Below, piece by piece: positions 1 to 7,375 of a stretch of 38,207 nucleotides of DNA (position 1 is the stretch's first letter; each line of letters opens with the position of its first letter). The notes below the pieces were generated by a model that saw only the letters and a program-made list of their open reading frames with translations, was not told where the DNA came from and did no database searches. The position numbers and the translations under genes are program-made. Location of the stretch: contig JAUXUK010000042.1 in assembly GCA_030680805.1 (NCBI GenBank), positions 1 through 38,207 on the forward strand, written 5' to 3'. The DNA comes from Sulfuritalea sp. GTDB lineage: Bacteria > Pseudomonadota > Gammaproteobacteria > Burkholderiales > Rhodocyclaceae.

Positions 1-1959
1 CGCATCTTCGCCCCCGAGGGGCCGCTCGCCGCCGCCGTGCCAGGCTTTCGCCCACGGCCGCAGCAGTTGGAGATGGCGCAGCGCATTGCCGCGGCCATCG
101 CCGGCAACCTGGCGCTGGTGACCGAGGCCGGCACCGGCACCGGCAAGACCTTTGCCTACCTCGTGCCGGCGCTGCTCTCGGGTGGCAAGGTGATCGTTTC
201 CACCGGCACCAAGACGCTGCAGGACCAGCTCTTCAACCGCGACCTGCCGACGGTGCGCGACGCGCTCAAGGTCGGCGCGACGATTGCCCTGCTCAAGGGC
301 CGCGCCAACTATGTCTGCCCCTGGCACCTGGAGCGGGCGATGAGCGCCGGGCGGCTGGCTTCGCGCGAGGAGGCGGCGCACCTGCGCAAGATCGCGCGCT
401 TCGCCGAGCGCACCAAGACCGGCGACAAGGCCGAGTGCATCGATGTGCCGGAGGATTCCGGGGCCTGGGCGCAGGCGACGTCGACGCGCGAAAACTGCCT
501 CGGCCAGGAATGCCCGAATTCGAAGGAGTGCTTCGTCATGGCGGCGCGGCAGGATGCGCTGGCGGCCGACGTGGTGGTGGTCAACCACCATCTGTTCTTC
601 GCCGACGTGATGCTGAAGGACGAGGGCATGGGAGAACTGCTGCCGGCCTGCAACACGATCATCTTCGACGAGGCGCACCAGTTGCCCGAGGTGGCGGGGC
701 TGTTCTTCGGCGAGAGCGTGTCGACCAGCCAGGTCATCGAGCTGGCGCGCGACACGAAGAACGAGGCGATTGTCGCGGCCAAGGATTACCCGCCGTTGCA
801 GGATGCCGCGCAGGCGCTGGACAAGGCGGCGCGCGACCTGCGCCTGGCGGTGAAAGGCGAGAACCAGCGCCTGCCGGCGGCGCGCCTCGAAGGCGAGGCG
901 GAATTCGGCGCGGCCTTGCAGGGCCTGGCGGATGCCGTGAAGGAGCTGGGGCGTCACCTGGAGACCCAGGTCGAGCGCGGCGAGGGCCTGGCCAATTGCC
1001 TGCGCCGCACGCAGGAACTGGCGCTGGGCCTGCAACGCTGGCGCAGCGGCAGCGGCAGTGGCGAGGGCGCGGGTGGCGTGGATGAGGTCGTGAAATGGGC
1101 CGAGGTCTATTCGCACACGATGTCGCTGAACCTGACGCCGCTCGACATCGCGCCGATCTTCCAGCGCCAGATGGAAGGCCATCCGCGCGCCTGGATTTTC
1201 ACCTCGGCAACACTCGCCGTGGGCAGCAACTTTTCGCACTACTGCGGCGAGCTCGGGCTGGCCGAAGCCGACACCGCGGTGTGGGGCAGCCCGTTCAACT
1301 ACGAGAAGAACGCGCTGCTGTATTCGCCGCAGGGCATGCCCGACCCCAACAGCGCGATGTACCAGGAAGCGGTGGCGGAAGCGGCCTGGCCGGTCATCCG
1401 CGCCGCCGAGGGGCGCGCCTTCGTGCTGTGCACCTCCTTGCGGGCGATGCGGATGATTCGCGAACTGCTGCAGGAAAAGCTCGCCGCCGAAGGGCTTGAG
1501 CTGCCCTTGTTGATGCAGGGCGAAGGCTCGCGCACGGAGCTGCTGGAGCGCTTCCGCTTTCTCGGCAACGCGATCCTGGTCGCCAGCCAGAGTTTCTGGG
1601 AAGGCGTCGACGTGCGCGGCGAGGCCTTGTCGCTGGTGGTGATCGACAAGCTGCCCTTTGCGCCGCCCGACGACCCGGTGCTGTCGGCGCGCATCGACCG
1701 CCTGCGCGCGGCGGGGCGCAACCCCTTCATGGAATACCAGTTGCCGCGCGCGGTGATCAGCATGAAGCAGGGCGCGGGCCGGCTGATCCGCGACGAAGAC
1801 GACCGCGGCGTGCTGATGATCTGCGACCCGCGCCTGACCGGCAAGCCTTACGGCAAGGCCATCTGGCGCTCGCTGCCGCCGATGCGGCGCACGCGCGATG
1901 CGGAGGAGGCCGAAAACTTCTTCCTGCGAGCGCTGCCGGTAGAATTGCCGCATGAATAG
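1..1959 (+). CDS. yoaA: ATP-dependent DNA helicase, YoaA/DinG family (5' end outside the window)
   Basis: Superfamily 2 iron-sulfur DNA helicase of the XPD/DinG type, which unwinds DNA in repair. The frame is open from base 1. The first residues read (FAPEGPLAAA then PGFRPRPQQLEMA) match the extreme N terminus of YoaA, so only a few codons are missing; the GTG at 37 is therefore not the start. Visible motifs, numbered from codon 37: Walker A AGTGTGKT (31-38), four cysteines for a 4Fe-4S cluster (C94, C154, C159, C165), DEAH box (211-214), and the C-terminal motifs ASQSFWEGVDVRG and QGAGRLIRDEDDRG. The length of about 650 residues fits YoaA (about 636) better than DinG (about 716). The stop overlaps the start of the next gene by 8 bases, so the two are probably co-transcribed. 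Identification is confident; the choice between YoaA and DinG is by length and sequence. Confidence 0.95.
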   Translation, partial: RIFAPEGPLAAAVPGFRPRPQQLEMAQRIAAAIAGNLALVTEAGTGTGKTFAYLVPALLSGGKVIVSTGTKTLQDQLFNRDLPTVRDALKVGATIALLKGRANYVCPWHLERAMSAGRLASREEAAHLRKIARFAERTKTGDKAECIDVPEDSGAWAQATSTRENCLGQECPNSKECFVMAARQDALAADVVVVNHHLFFADVMLKDEGMGELLPACNTIIFDEAHQLPEVAGLFFGESVSTSQVIELARDTKNEAIVAAKDYPPLQDAAQALDKAARDLRLAVKGENQRLPAARLEGEAEFGAALQGLADAVKELGRHLETQVERGEGLANCLRRTQELALGLQRWRSGSGSGEGAGGVDEVVKWAEVYSHTMSLNLTPLDIAPIFQRQMEGHPRAWIFTSATLAVGSNFSHYCGELGLAEADTAVWGSPFNYEKNALLYSPQGMPDPNSAMYQEAVAEAAWPVIRAAEGRAFVLCTSLRAMRMIRELLQEKLAAEGLELPLLMQGEGSRTELLERFRFLGNAILVASQSFWEGVDVRGEALSLVVIDKLPFAPPDDPVLSARIDRLRAAGRNPFMEYQLPRAVISMKQGAGRLIRDEDDRGVLMICDPRLTGKPYGKAIWRSLPPMRRTRDAEEAENFFLRALPVELPHE

Positions 1960-3232
1960 CCACCACAGCATCGAACTGGCCGACCGGCTGAATGCCGGCT
2001 GCCAATGCATTTCGCTCGACCATGAGGGGCTGGAGGCGGAGCTGGAGCGCGTCAGTCCCGGCTTCCACGCCGAAGTAATGGCGGGGCGGCCGCACCTGTT
2101 CTCGGATTCGGTGGCCTTCGTCAGCGCCGAGCACGTGCAGCGCATGGCGCGCCTGGTCGCTGCCGTCGAGCGCGTGGTCGCGCTGCCTGCCTACCGCGAG
2201 CATGTGCTGGCCTGGGCGCCGGAGACTGCGCGGCACCCTTGCGCCGCGCCCGGGGTGTTCCTCGGCTACGACTTTCATCTCGGAAATACCGGACCGCAGC
2301 TCATCGAGATCAATACCAATGCCGGCGGCGGCCTGCTCAACGCCTTGCTGGCGCGTGCGCAGAAGGCCTGCTGCGACGACGTCGAGGCGCTGCTGCCGGG
2401 TGACCTGGCCGGCGAGACGCCCGAGCACCTGTTCCTGGAAATGTTCCGCGCCGAGTGGCGGGCGTTTTCGGGTGCGCCGCTTGCCCGCATCGCGATCGTC
2501 GACGAAGCGCCGCTGACGCAATACCTCTATCCCGAGTTCGTCCTGTTCCAGCGCCTGTTCGAGCATGCCGGCATCGAGGCGGTGATCTGCGATCCGCAGG
2601 AGCTGGCCCTGCGCGAGGGCGCGCTGTGGCACGGCGATTCGCGCATCGACCTGGTGTACAACCGGCTCACCGATTTCGCGCTGGACGCGCCGGCCAACGC
2701 TGCGCTGCGCGAGGCGTGGCTCACCGATGCCGCGCTGATCACGCCGCATCCGCAGGCGCACGCCCTGTACGCCGACAAGCGCAACCTGGTGGCCTTGTGC
2801 GACGACGCGCTGCTGGCCGGGTGGGGCGTCGATGCCGAGACGCGCACCACGCTGGCGAACAAGATTCCGCGCACCGAGCGGGTGGTGCCGGCGAATGCCG
2901 ACGACCTTTGGGCGCGGCGCAAGCAACTCTTCTTCAAGCCAGCTGCCGGCTACGGATCCAAGGCCGCCTATCGCGGCGACAAGATCACCAAGCGCGTGTT
3001 CGATGAAGTGCTGGCCGGCAACTACATCGCGCAGGCGCTGGTGCCGCCGTCCTCGCGCACGCTGCGGGTGGGCGAGAGTCCGGTCGAGCTCAAGCTCGAT
3101 TTGCGCAACTATGTTTATGCCGGGCATGTGCAGTTGATCGCGGCACGCCTGTGGCAGGGACAGACCACCAATTTCCGCACGCCGGGCGGAGGCTTCGCGC
3201 CGGTGCTGACCGTGCCGCAAGGGGCGCCATGA
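1952..3232 (+). CDS. ATP-grasp-like protein of unknown substrate
   Basis: A 426-residue protein. Its second half looks like an ATP-grasp ligase: EINTNAGGG near residue 123, FFKPAAGYGSKAAYRGDKI near 328, and a closing segment ELKLDLRNYVYAGHVQLIAA. Family members join a carboxylate to an amine or thiol using ATP through an acyl-phosphate. The substrate cannot be read from the sequence. It has no signal peptide or membrane segment, so it is probably cytoplasmic. The start ATG lies inside the last codons of the helicase gene, and the stop overlaps the mobB start as ATGA, so it is translated as part of the helicase-molybdopterin run. Its position directly before mobB-moeA-moaD-moaE could mean a link to cofactor metabolism, but this is only inference from position. 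Confidence 0.8.
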   Translation: MNSHHSIELADRLNAGCQCISLDHEGLEAELERVSPGFHAEVMAGRPHLFSDSVAFVSAEHVQRMARLVAAVERVVALPAYREHVLAWAPETARHPCAAPGVFLGYDFHLGNTGPQLIEINTNAGGGLLNALLARAQKACCDDVEALLPGDLAGETPEHLFLEMFRAEWRAFSGAPLARIAIVDEAPLTQYLYPEFVLFQRLFEHAGIEAVICDPQELALREGALWHGDSRIDLVYNRLTDFALDAPANAALREAWLTDAALITPHPQAHALYADKRNLVALCDDALLAGWGVDAETRTTLANKIPRTERVVPANADDLWARRKQLFFKPAAGYGSKAAYRGDKITKRVFDEVLAGNYIAQALVPPSSRTLRVGESPVELKLDLRNYVYAGHVQLIAARLWQGQTTNFRTPGGGFAPVLTVPQGAP

Positions 3233-3753
3233 AAGTATTCGGTCTCGCCGGCTATTCCGGCTCGGGCAAAACCACGCTGCTCGAAGAACTGATCCCGCGC
3301 CTGACGGCGGCCGGCCTGAAGGTTTCGCTGATCAAGCACGCGCACCACCGCTTCGACATCGACCATCCGGGCAAGGATTCCTACCGCCTGCGCGAGGCCG
3401 GTTGCTCCGAGGTGCTGCTGATCTCCGATCAGCGCTGGGTGTTGATGCACGAGTTGCGCGGCGCACCGGAGCCTTCGCTGGACGAGCAGATCGCGCGCTT
3501 TTCGGACTGCGACCTGGTGTTGGTCGAGGGCTTCAAATACACACCGATCCCCAAGCTGGAAGTGCATCGCCCGTCCGTGGGCAAGCCGCTGATCGCCGGC
3601 GACGGTGTCGAAACCATCGTGGCGATCGCGACCGACGAGCCCGCTGCACTGGCGTCGCAGAACGGCCTGCCGGTCGGGTTGCCACTACTTGACCTCAATG
3701 ATCGCGACGCCATTGCCGATTTCATTCTGCGTCACATGGGGTTTCGCCAATGA
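3229..3753 (+). CDS. mobB: Molybdopterin-guanine dinucleotide biosynthesis adaptor MobB
   Basis: MobB is a small GTP-binding protein that assists MobA in attaching GMP to molybdopterin. The 174-residue product starts MKVFGLAGYSGSGKTTLL, with the P-loop GYSGSGKTT at about residues 8-16. It continues with LIKHAHHRFDIDHPGKDSYR and LVEGFKYTPIPKLEVHR, both typical of MobB. An upstream in-frame start at 3151 exists, but the ATG at 3229 is preferred: the family begins just before the P-loop, and this ATG overlaps the preceding stop as ATGA. The stop overlaps moeA in the same way. No mobA is in the window. Confidence 0.95.
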   Translation: MKVFGLAGYSGSGKTTLLEELIPRLTAAGLKVSLIKHAHHRFDIDHPGKDSYRLREAGCSEVLLISDQRWVLMHELRGAPEPSLDEQIARFSDCDLVLVEGFKYTPIPKLEVHRPSVGKPLIAGDGVETIVAIATDEPAALASQNGLPVGLPLLDLNDRDAIADFILRHMGFRQ

Positions 3754-4946
3754 GCGGCATGCTTGATTTCGAAGATGCCCTGGCCCGTCTGCTGGCGGGG
3801 GCCGCGCCGGCGTGCGAGACGGAGAGCGTGCCGACGCAGGCGGCGGCGGGACGAATACTCGCCCAGGGACTGCGTTCGACCATCGACGTACCGCCGCTGG
3901 ACAACACCTCGATGGACGGCTACGCGCTGCGCTGCGCCGACGTGCCGGCAGCGGGGACGCGACTCGTCGTCGCCCAGCGCATCGCGGCGGGCAGTGTCGG
4001 TCATGTGCTGGCCCCCGGTACTGCTGCGCGCATTTTCACCGGTGCGCCGCTGCCGGCCGGCGCCGACGCGGTGGTGATGCAGGAAGCCTGTGCCGTGGAT
4101 AACGGTAGCGTGACGGTGAATCATGTGCCGCGCGTTGGCGAGTGGATCCGCCGCCGCGGTGAGGACATTGCGGCCGGAGCCGAGGTGCTGGCCGCCGGCA
4201 CGCGCCTGTCGGCGGCGCACGTCGGCGTCGCCGCATCGGTCGGCGCGGCGCAGCTCACGGTGTTTCGCCGCCTGCGCGTGGCGCTGTTTTCGACCGGCGA
4301 CGAACTGGCGATGCCCGGCGAGCCGCTCAAGCCCGGCGGCATCTACAACTCCAACCGCTACACGCTGCGCGCGCTGCTCGAAGGGCTCGGCTGCGAAGTG
4401 GCGGACCTCGGCATCGTGCCCGACTCGCGCGATGCGACGCGTGCCGCGCTGCGCGTCGCGGCGGCGGGCAACGACCTGATCCTCACCAGCGGCGGCGTCT
4501 CGGTGGGCGAGGAGGACCACGTCAAGCCGGCGGTCGAAGCCGAGGGCGCGCTGGACCTGTGGAAGATCGCCATCAAGCCGGGCAAGCCGCTGGCGTTCGG
4601 CAGGGTGGGCGCGGTGGCCTTCATCGGCCTGCCGGGCAATCCGGTTTCCAGTTTCGTCACCTTCGTCATGCTGGTGCGGCCCTTCATCCTCACGGCACAG
4701 GGCGCCGCTGGCGTGATGCCGCGTGCGCAGGCGCTACGCGCCGATTTCTCCTGCCCCGGCGATCCGCGCCGCGAGTTCCTGCGGGCACGCATCAATGCCG
4801 AAGGTGTGCTGGAGCTGTTCCCCAACCAGAGTTCCGGCGTGCTGACGTCGTGCACCTGGGCCGACGGGCTGATCGACAATCCGCCGCGACAGGCCATTGC
4901 GCGCGGCGACATCGTGCGTTTCCTGCCGTTTTCGGAACTGCTATAG
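3750..4946 (+). CDS. moeA: Molybdopterin molybdenumtransferase MoeA
   Basis: MoeA inserts molybdate into adenylylated molybdopterin to give the active molybdenum cofactor. The 398-residue length is normal. Family signatures seen in order: PPLDNTSMDGYALR near residue 49, GAPLPAGADAVVMQE near 98, STGDEL in the MoCF domain, SGGVSVGEEDHVK near 249, and FGLPGNPVSSFV-type sequence (FIGLPGNPVSSFV) near 292. The start overlaps the mobB stop by four bases (ATGA), so translation is probably coupled. The gene ends in TAG at 4944-4946, and a palindromic repeat follows before moaD. Confidence 0.96.
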   Translation: MSGMLDFEDALARLLAGAAPACETESVPTQAAAGRILAQGLRSTIDVPPLDNTSMDGYALRCADVPAAGTRLVVAQRIAAGSVGHVLAPGTAARIFTGAPLPAGADAVVMQEACAVDNGSVTVNHVPRVGEWIRRRGEDIAAGAEVLAAGTRLSAAHVGVAASVGAAQLTVFRRLRVALFSTGDELAMPGEPLKPGGIYNSNRYTLRALLEGLGCEVADLGIVPDSRDATRAALRVAAAGNDLILTSGGVSVGEEDHVKPAVEAEGALDLWKIAIKPGKPLAFGRVGAVAFIGLPGNPVSSFVTFVMLVRPFILTAQGAAGVMPRAQALRADFSCPGDPRREFLRARINAEGVLELFPNQSSGVLTSCTWADGLIDNPPRQAIARGDIVRFLPFSELL

Positions 4947-4956
4947 TCGCAGCGGG

Positions 4957-5024
4957 GTCGTCCCGGCGAAGGCCGGGATCCAGCGATTGCAGAATTTCTG
5001 GATTCCCGCGTTCGCGGGAATGAC
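4957..5024. repeat. REP-like pair of palindromes between moeA and moaD
   Basis: Two palindromes sit head to tail: TCCCGGC-GAAG-GCCGGGA at 4961-4978 and ATTCCCGCG-TT-CGCGGGAAT at 5002-5021. The outer arms (GTCGTCCCGG at the left, GGGAATGAC at the right) also form an imperfect inverted repeat across the whole 68 bases. Translated across, it gives the GVVPAKAGIQ...WIPAFAGMT pattern known from short palindromic repeats scattered in many proteobacterial genomes. On the transcript it would fold into one or two hairpins between moeA and moaD and could trim expression or protect the message. Only one copy is in this window. Confidence 0.8.
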
Positions 5025-5055
5025 GAGTTCGATATCCTTGAGTTCCATTCAGCCA

Positions 5056-5310
5056 ATGAAGGTCAAAATTCTTTTCTTCGCCAGTCTGCGCGAGGCGCTG
5101 GGCGTGGGCGCGGAGTCGCTGGCCTTGCCCGATGGGATCGGGACGACCGGTGCCTTGCGCGATTTGCTCGCCGCGCGTGGCGAGCCGTGGTCGGCCCTGG
5201 CGACGACGAAGAATCTGCGCGTCGCGGTCAATCAGCAGATGGTCGGTCTCGATGCCCCCGTGCGAGCGGGTGACGAAGTGGCGTTTTTTCCGCCGGTCAC
5301 CGGAGGCTGA
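5056..5310 (+). CDS. moaD: Molybdopterin synthase sulfur carrier subunit MoaD
   Basis: The ubiquitin-like small subunit of molybdopterin synthase. The 84-residue product begins MKVKILFFASLREALG and ends FFPPVTGG, with the C-terminal Gly-Gly that is adenylated and thiocarboxylated to carry sulfur. The frame is open further upstream, but that part only reads through the palindromic repeat, so the ATG at 5056 is chosen. No strong ribosome site is seen in front of it. moaE follows after one base. Confidence 0.95.
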   Translation: MKVKILFFASLREALGVGAESLALPDGIGTTGALRDLLAARGEPWSALATTKNLRVAVNQQMVGLDAPVRAGDEVAFFPPVTGG

Positions 5311-5311
5311 G

Positions 5312-5788
5312 ATGTCGGTCAGCGTGCAGGAAGCCGACTTCGATGCCGGTGCGGAAATCGCCGCGCTCTCGGTCGGGCGCGAGGATGTCGGTGCGGTGGC
5401 GAGCTTTGTCGGTCTGGTGCGGGCGGACAAGAAACTCGGCGCTGGTGATACGGCGGCGGTGCAGGCGATGACCCTGGAACACTATCCCGGCATGACGGAG
5501 CAGGCGCTCGACGCCATCGTCGCCGAAGCGCGCGGGCGCTGGGACATCTTCGGCGTGCGGGTGATCCACCGTGTCGGCCGGCTGTTGCCGGGCGATCGCA
5601 TCGTGCTGGTGGCCGTGGCCTCGGCCCATCGCGGCGAAGCCTTTGCCGCCTGCGAGTTCATCATGGATTACCTGAAGACCCGCGCGCCCTTCTGGAAGAA
5701 GGAAGAGACACGCGACGGCGGACACTGGGTCGATGCCCGCGAGAGCGACGACCACGCCGCCGGGCGCTGGAGTTCAGGCGCCGACTAG
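5312..5788 (+). CDS. moaE: Molybdopterin synthase catalytic subunit MoaE
   Basis: MoaE is the large subunit of molybdopterin synthase, which adds two sulfurs to precursor Z with MoaD as donor. The product has 158 residues. Family signatures are ASFVGLVR (about 30-37), MTLEHYPGMTEQAL (about 52-65), and the active-site stretch KTRAPFWKKEE near residue 125. GGAGG-like bases (GGAGG, 5302-5306) in the moaD end serve as ribosome site for the ATG at 5312. The loop after VGLVR is longer than in other MoaE proteins I know ([15 protein letters not shown] in place of about ten residues). The extra bases coincide with copy A of the 25-bp repeat described separately. Confidence 0.95.
   Translation: MSVSVQEADFDAGAEIAALSVGREDVGAVASFVGLVRADKKLGAGDTAAVQAMTLEHYPGMTEQALDAIVAEARGRWDIFGVRVIHRVGRLLPGDRIVLVAVASAHRGEAFAACEFIMDYLKTRAPFWKKEETRDGGHWVDARESDDHAAGRWSSGAD
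5431..5455 (+). repeat. 25-bp interspersed repeat, copy A (in moaE)
   Basis: GAAAC + TCGGCGCTGG + TGAT + ACGGCG, read in frame as KKLGAGDTA inside MoaE. It matches four other copies at 14618, 29205, 33173 and 34734 in 18 or more fixed positions. In this gene it adds residues to a surface loop. Confidence 0.8.
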
Positions 5789-5804
5789 AACGAGGTCGCT
5801 GCGG

Positions 5805-6158
5805 TCAGAGTTTGGCCGCTTCGGCCTTCAGCGTCATGATGGCGGCCACGGTCGCCCTCGACGCACCGACGAAGGGACCACCCAGGGCCGCCTTGGCGCC
5901 CGCCTTGTCGCCGCCTTCGACCTTCCTCACGATTTCCGCCGCGCAGACGTGGAAATGGGCGTGCTTGCCGACCAGGTCCTGGTAATGCGGTGCAGCCTTG
6001 AATGCGGTGCCCTCGCCATGGATCCATTTGCCCAAGTCGCAAAGATTGTCCTTGCATACGTCGGTGCTGTTGAGATGCTCGGCGCCGGTGCCGTCGATGA
6101 ACTGGCTGAGCCGAACCTTCCATTTGATGTGGGCTGCTATAGCGTCGTCGAAGTCCAT
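5805..6158 (-). CDS. Stand-alone CZB (chemoreceptor zinc-binding) domain protein
   Basis: A 117-residue protein made of a single CZB domain, normally found at the end of chemoreceptors and diguanylate cyclases, where it binds zinc and senses zinc or oxidants. The expected ligands are present: H10 (AAHIKWK), C40 in CDLGKW, and H66/H70 in HAHFH. No partner domain is attached, so it may act in trans on a signalling enzyme. Ribosome site GGGGAAGGAA lies just before the ATG at 6158. It is convergent with moaE (16 bases between stops) and lies downstream of the phasin on the same strand, but a terminator separates the two. Confidence 0.85.
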   Translation of the reverse strand: MDFDDAIAAHIKWKVRLSQFIDGTGAEHLNSTDVCKDNLCDLGKWIHGEGTAFKAAPHYQDLVGKHAHFHVCAAEIVRKVEGGDKAGAKAALGGPFVGASRATVAAIMTLKAEAAKL

Positions 6159-6190
6159 TTCCTTCCCCTGACCTGCCGGTCTGATTATCC

Positions 6191-6212
6191 TGCTGCATCA
6201 GGATTAATACTA
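6191..6212. promoter_or_regulatory. Imperfect inverted repeat upstream of the CZB gene
   Basis: TATCCTG-CTGCAT-CAGGATTA: half sites TATCCTG and CAGGAT(T)A face each other about 35-50 bases before the CZB start. This is a plausible operator position, but no regulator can be named and the promoter elements around it are not clear. Confidence 0.3.
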
Positions 6213-6251
6213 CCAAAGCTATAGTGGATATTGCGGTCGTTTGGTGAAGGG

Positions 6252-6288
6252 CGAAAAGAAACGGCTGGCCGCAGGAGCGGTCAGCCGT
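6252..6288 (-). terminator. Rho-independent terminator of the phasin gene
   Basis: Read on the minus strand: ACGGCTGACC, an 8-base loop, GGCCAGCCGT (one G-T pair in a 10-bp stem), followed directly by TTCTTTTC. It begins about 20 bases after the phasin stop codon. It should stop most phasin transcripts before the CZB gene. Confidence 0.85.
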
Positions 6289-6308
6289 TGCCATTGCGAT
6301 TTCCTGGC

Positions 6309-6830
6309 TTATTTGCGTTTGGCGCCGCCAGCGGCCTTCTTCATGGTTTCGCCGACATTGCCCATGGCGGCTGTGGACGCTTTCGAAATCTGCTCGAATG
6401 CGGCGTTGGCGGTGGCGATCGCCTGCTGGAACGATTCCATCATGTTCGGCGTCTGGCCGGGCAGGGTCTTCATGAACGCCTGCATGGATTCCGTCATGTC
6501 CTGATTGCCGGAGGCCAGTTGTTCGGTTACCAGACGGGCGAACTCGGCCCGTGCCGAGTTGCTGATCTCGGCGATCTGCTGCGCGGCGGCGACCATGCGC
6601 TGGGTGGTCTCCTGCGCGTACTGGGTGCGCAATGCCATCATCGCCTGCGGATCGCGGGCGCCGGTCTGTGCCTTGGCGTTCTCGACGCCGCTCTTGAACA
6701 TTTCCTTGGCCAGTTCGGACTGCAGCGCCATGATGCGCTGGGAATTCTCAATCGAAAGCTGCGCCATGCGCATGGCGGCTTCCATGTTCTTGCGGTGAAG
6801 TTCGCTGAATTGCTCGATTTTGCCTGCCAT
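6309..6830 (-). CDS. Phasin family protein (PHA granule surface protein)
   Basis: Phasins coat polyhydroxyalkanoate granules and set their size and number. The 173-residue product starts MAGKIEQFSELHRKNMEAA. It is almost entirely amphipathic helix rich in Ala, Gln, Met and Glu (ENAKAQTGARDPQ, AAQQIAEISNSARAEFARLV), then a basic end GGAKRK, as in PhaP proteins. AGGAG seven bases before the ATG at 6830 decides the start over a longer open frame reaching 6947. It is a single-gene unit with its own promoter carrying an FNR-like box and its own terminator. Confidence 0.92.
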   Translation of the reverse strand: MAGKIEQFSELHRKNMEAAMRMAQLSIENSQRIMALQSELAKEMFKSGVENAKAQTGARDPQAMMALRTQYAQETTQRMVAAAQQIAEISNSARAEFARLVTEQLASGNQDMTESMQAFMKTLPGQTPNMMESFQQAIATANAAFEQISKASTAAMGNVGETMKKAAGGAKRK

Positions 6831-6860
6831 GATGTTCTCCTGTAATTGATTGCCAAAACC

Positions 6861-6901
6861 AGAATACCACCAACGGCTTACGCCAATCTGATCTAAATCA
6901 A
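6861..6901 (-). promoter_or_regulatory. FNR/Anr-type class II promoter of the phasin gene
   Basis: On the minus strand TTGAT-TTAG-ATCAG lies at 6901-6888, matching the FNR consensus TTGAT-N4-ATCAA in nine of ten half-site bases. A -10 element TATTCT lies at 6866-6861. This predicts a start near 6854 and puts the centre of the box at about -41, the position used by FNR at class II promoters. No good -35 hexamer is present, as expected for an activator-dependent promoter. The prediction rests on sequence only. Confidence 0.6.
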
Positions 6902-6988
6902 CCGGTATCGCGTTGGCATCGGCTGTTGTTTGGAAACCCCGAGTCAACCATACTTGACACTTGTAGCATTTGGCGAGGGGGACGAATC

Positions 6989-7351
6989 ATGAAAATACTG
7001 GGTATCGGCCTGGTGCTGCTGGTGGCGCTGGAACATTTCTATTTTCTTTACCTCGAGATGTTCCTGTGGACCAAACCGAAGGGCCTCAAGACCTTCGGCA
7101 ATACGCCCGAGAAGGCCGCGGCATCGAAGGTGCTGGCGGCGAATCAGGGGCTCTACAACGGCTTTCTCGCCGCCGGATTACTTTGGGGCCTGATCTATCC
7201 GAACGCCGCCGCCGGTATCCATATCCAGATGTTTTTTCTGGCGTGCGTGATCGTTGCCGGGATTTACGGCGGCCTGACGGTCTCGAAGAGAATCATGGCC
7301 CTGCAAGGCGGGCCCGCGCTGCTGGGCTTGTTGGCGTTGTTGCTGGCTTAG
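6989..7351 (+). CDS. DUF1304 family integral membrane protein
   Basis: A 120-residue membrane protein with the DUF1304 signatures VALEHFYFLYLEMFLW (about 12-27) and ANQGLYNGFLAAGLLWGL (about 50-67). Four hydrophobic segments are visible, at about 3-20, 55-70, 77-98 and 105-120. The function of the family is unknown. The start at 6989 is supported by GAGGGGGA a few bases upstream; the frame extends further 5' without a ribosome site. The catalase-like gene begins 24 bases after its stop and the two are probably co-transcribed. Confidence 0.88.
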   Translation: MKILGIGLVLLVALEHFYFLYLEMFLWTKPKGLKTFGNTPEKAAASKVLAANQGLYNGFLAAGLLWGLIYPNAAAGIHIQMFFLACVIVAGIYGGLTVSKRIMALQGGPALLGLLALLLA

Positions 7352-7375
7352 ACGCAGCTTTTGAGGAGAGCGCCC

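Noticed and set aside
37..39. GTG as start of the helicase gene
   Set aside because: The upstream frame to base 1 continues with family-like residues, so the true start lies just outside the window.
1757..3220. A 487-codon minus-strand frame opposite the ATP-grasp gene
   Set aside because: Antisense shadow; the + strand gene has motifs and overlapping starts with its neighbours.
6954..6959. TTGACA as a -35 box for the DUF1304 gene
   Set aside because: No acceptable -10 hexamer at 16-18 bases spacing; bases there are a G run belonging to the ribosome site.
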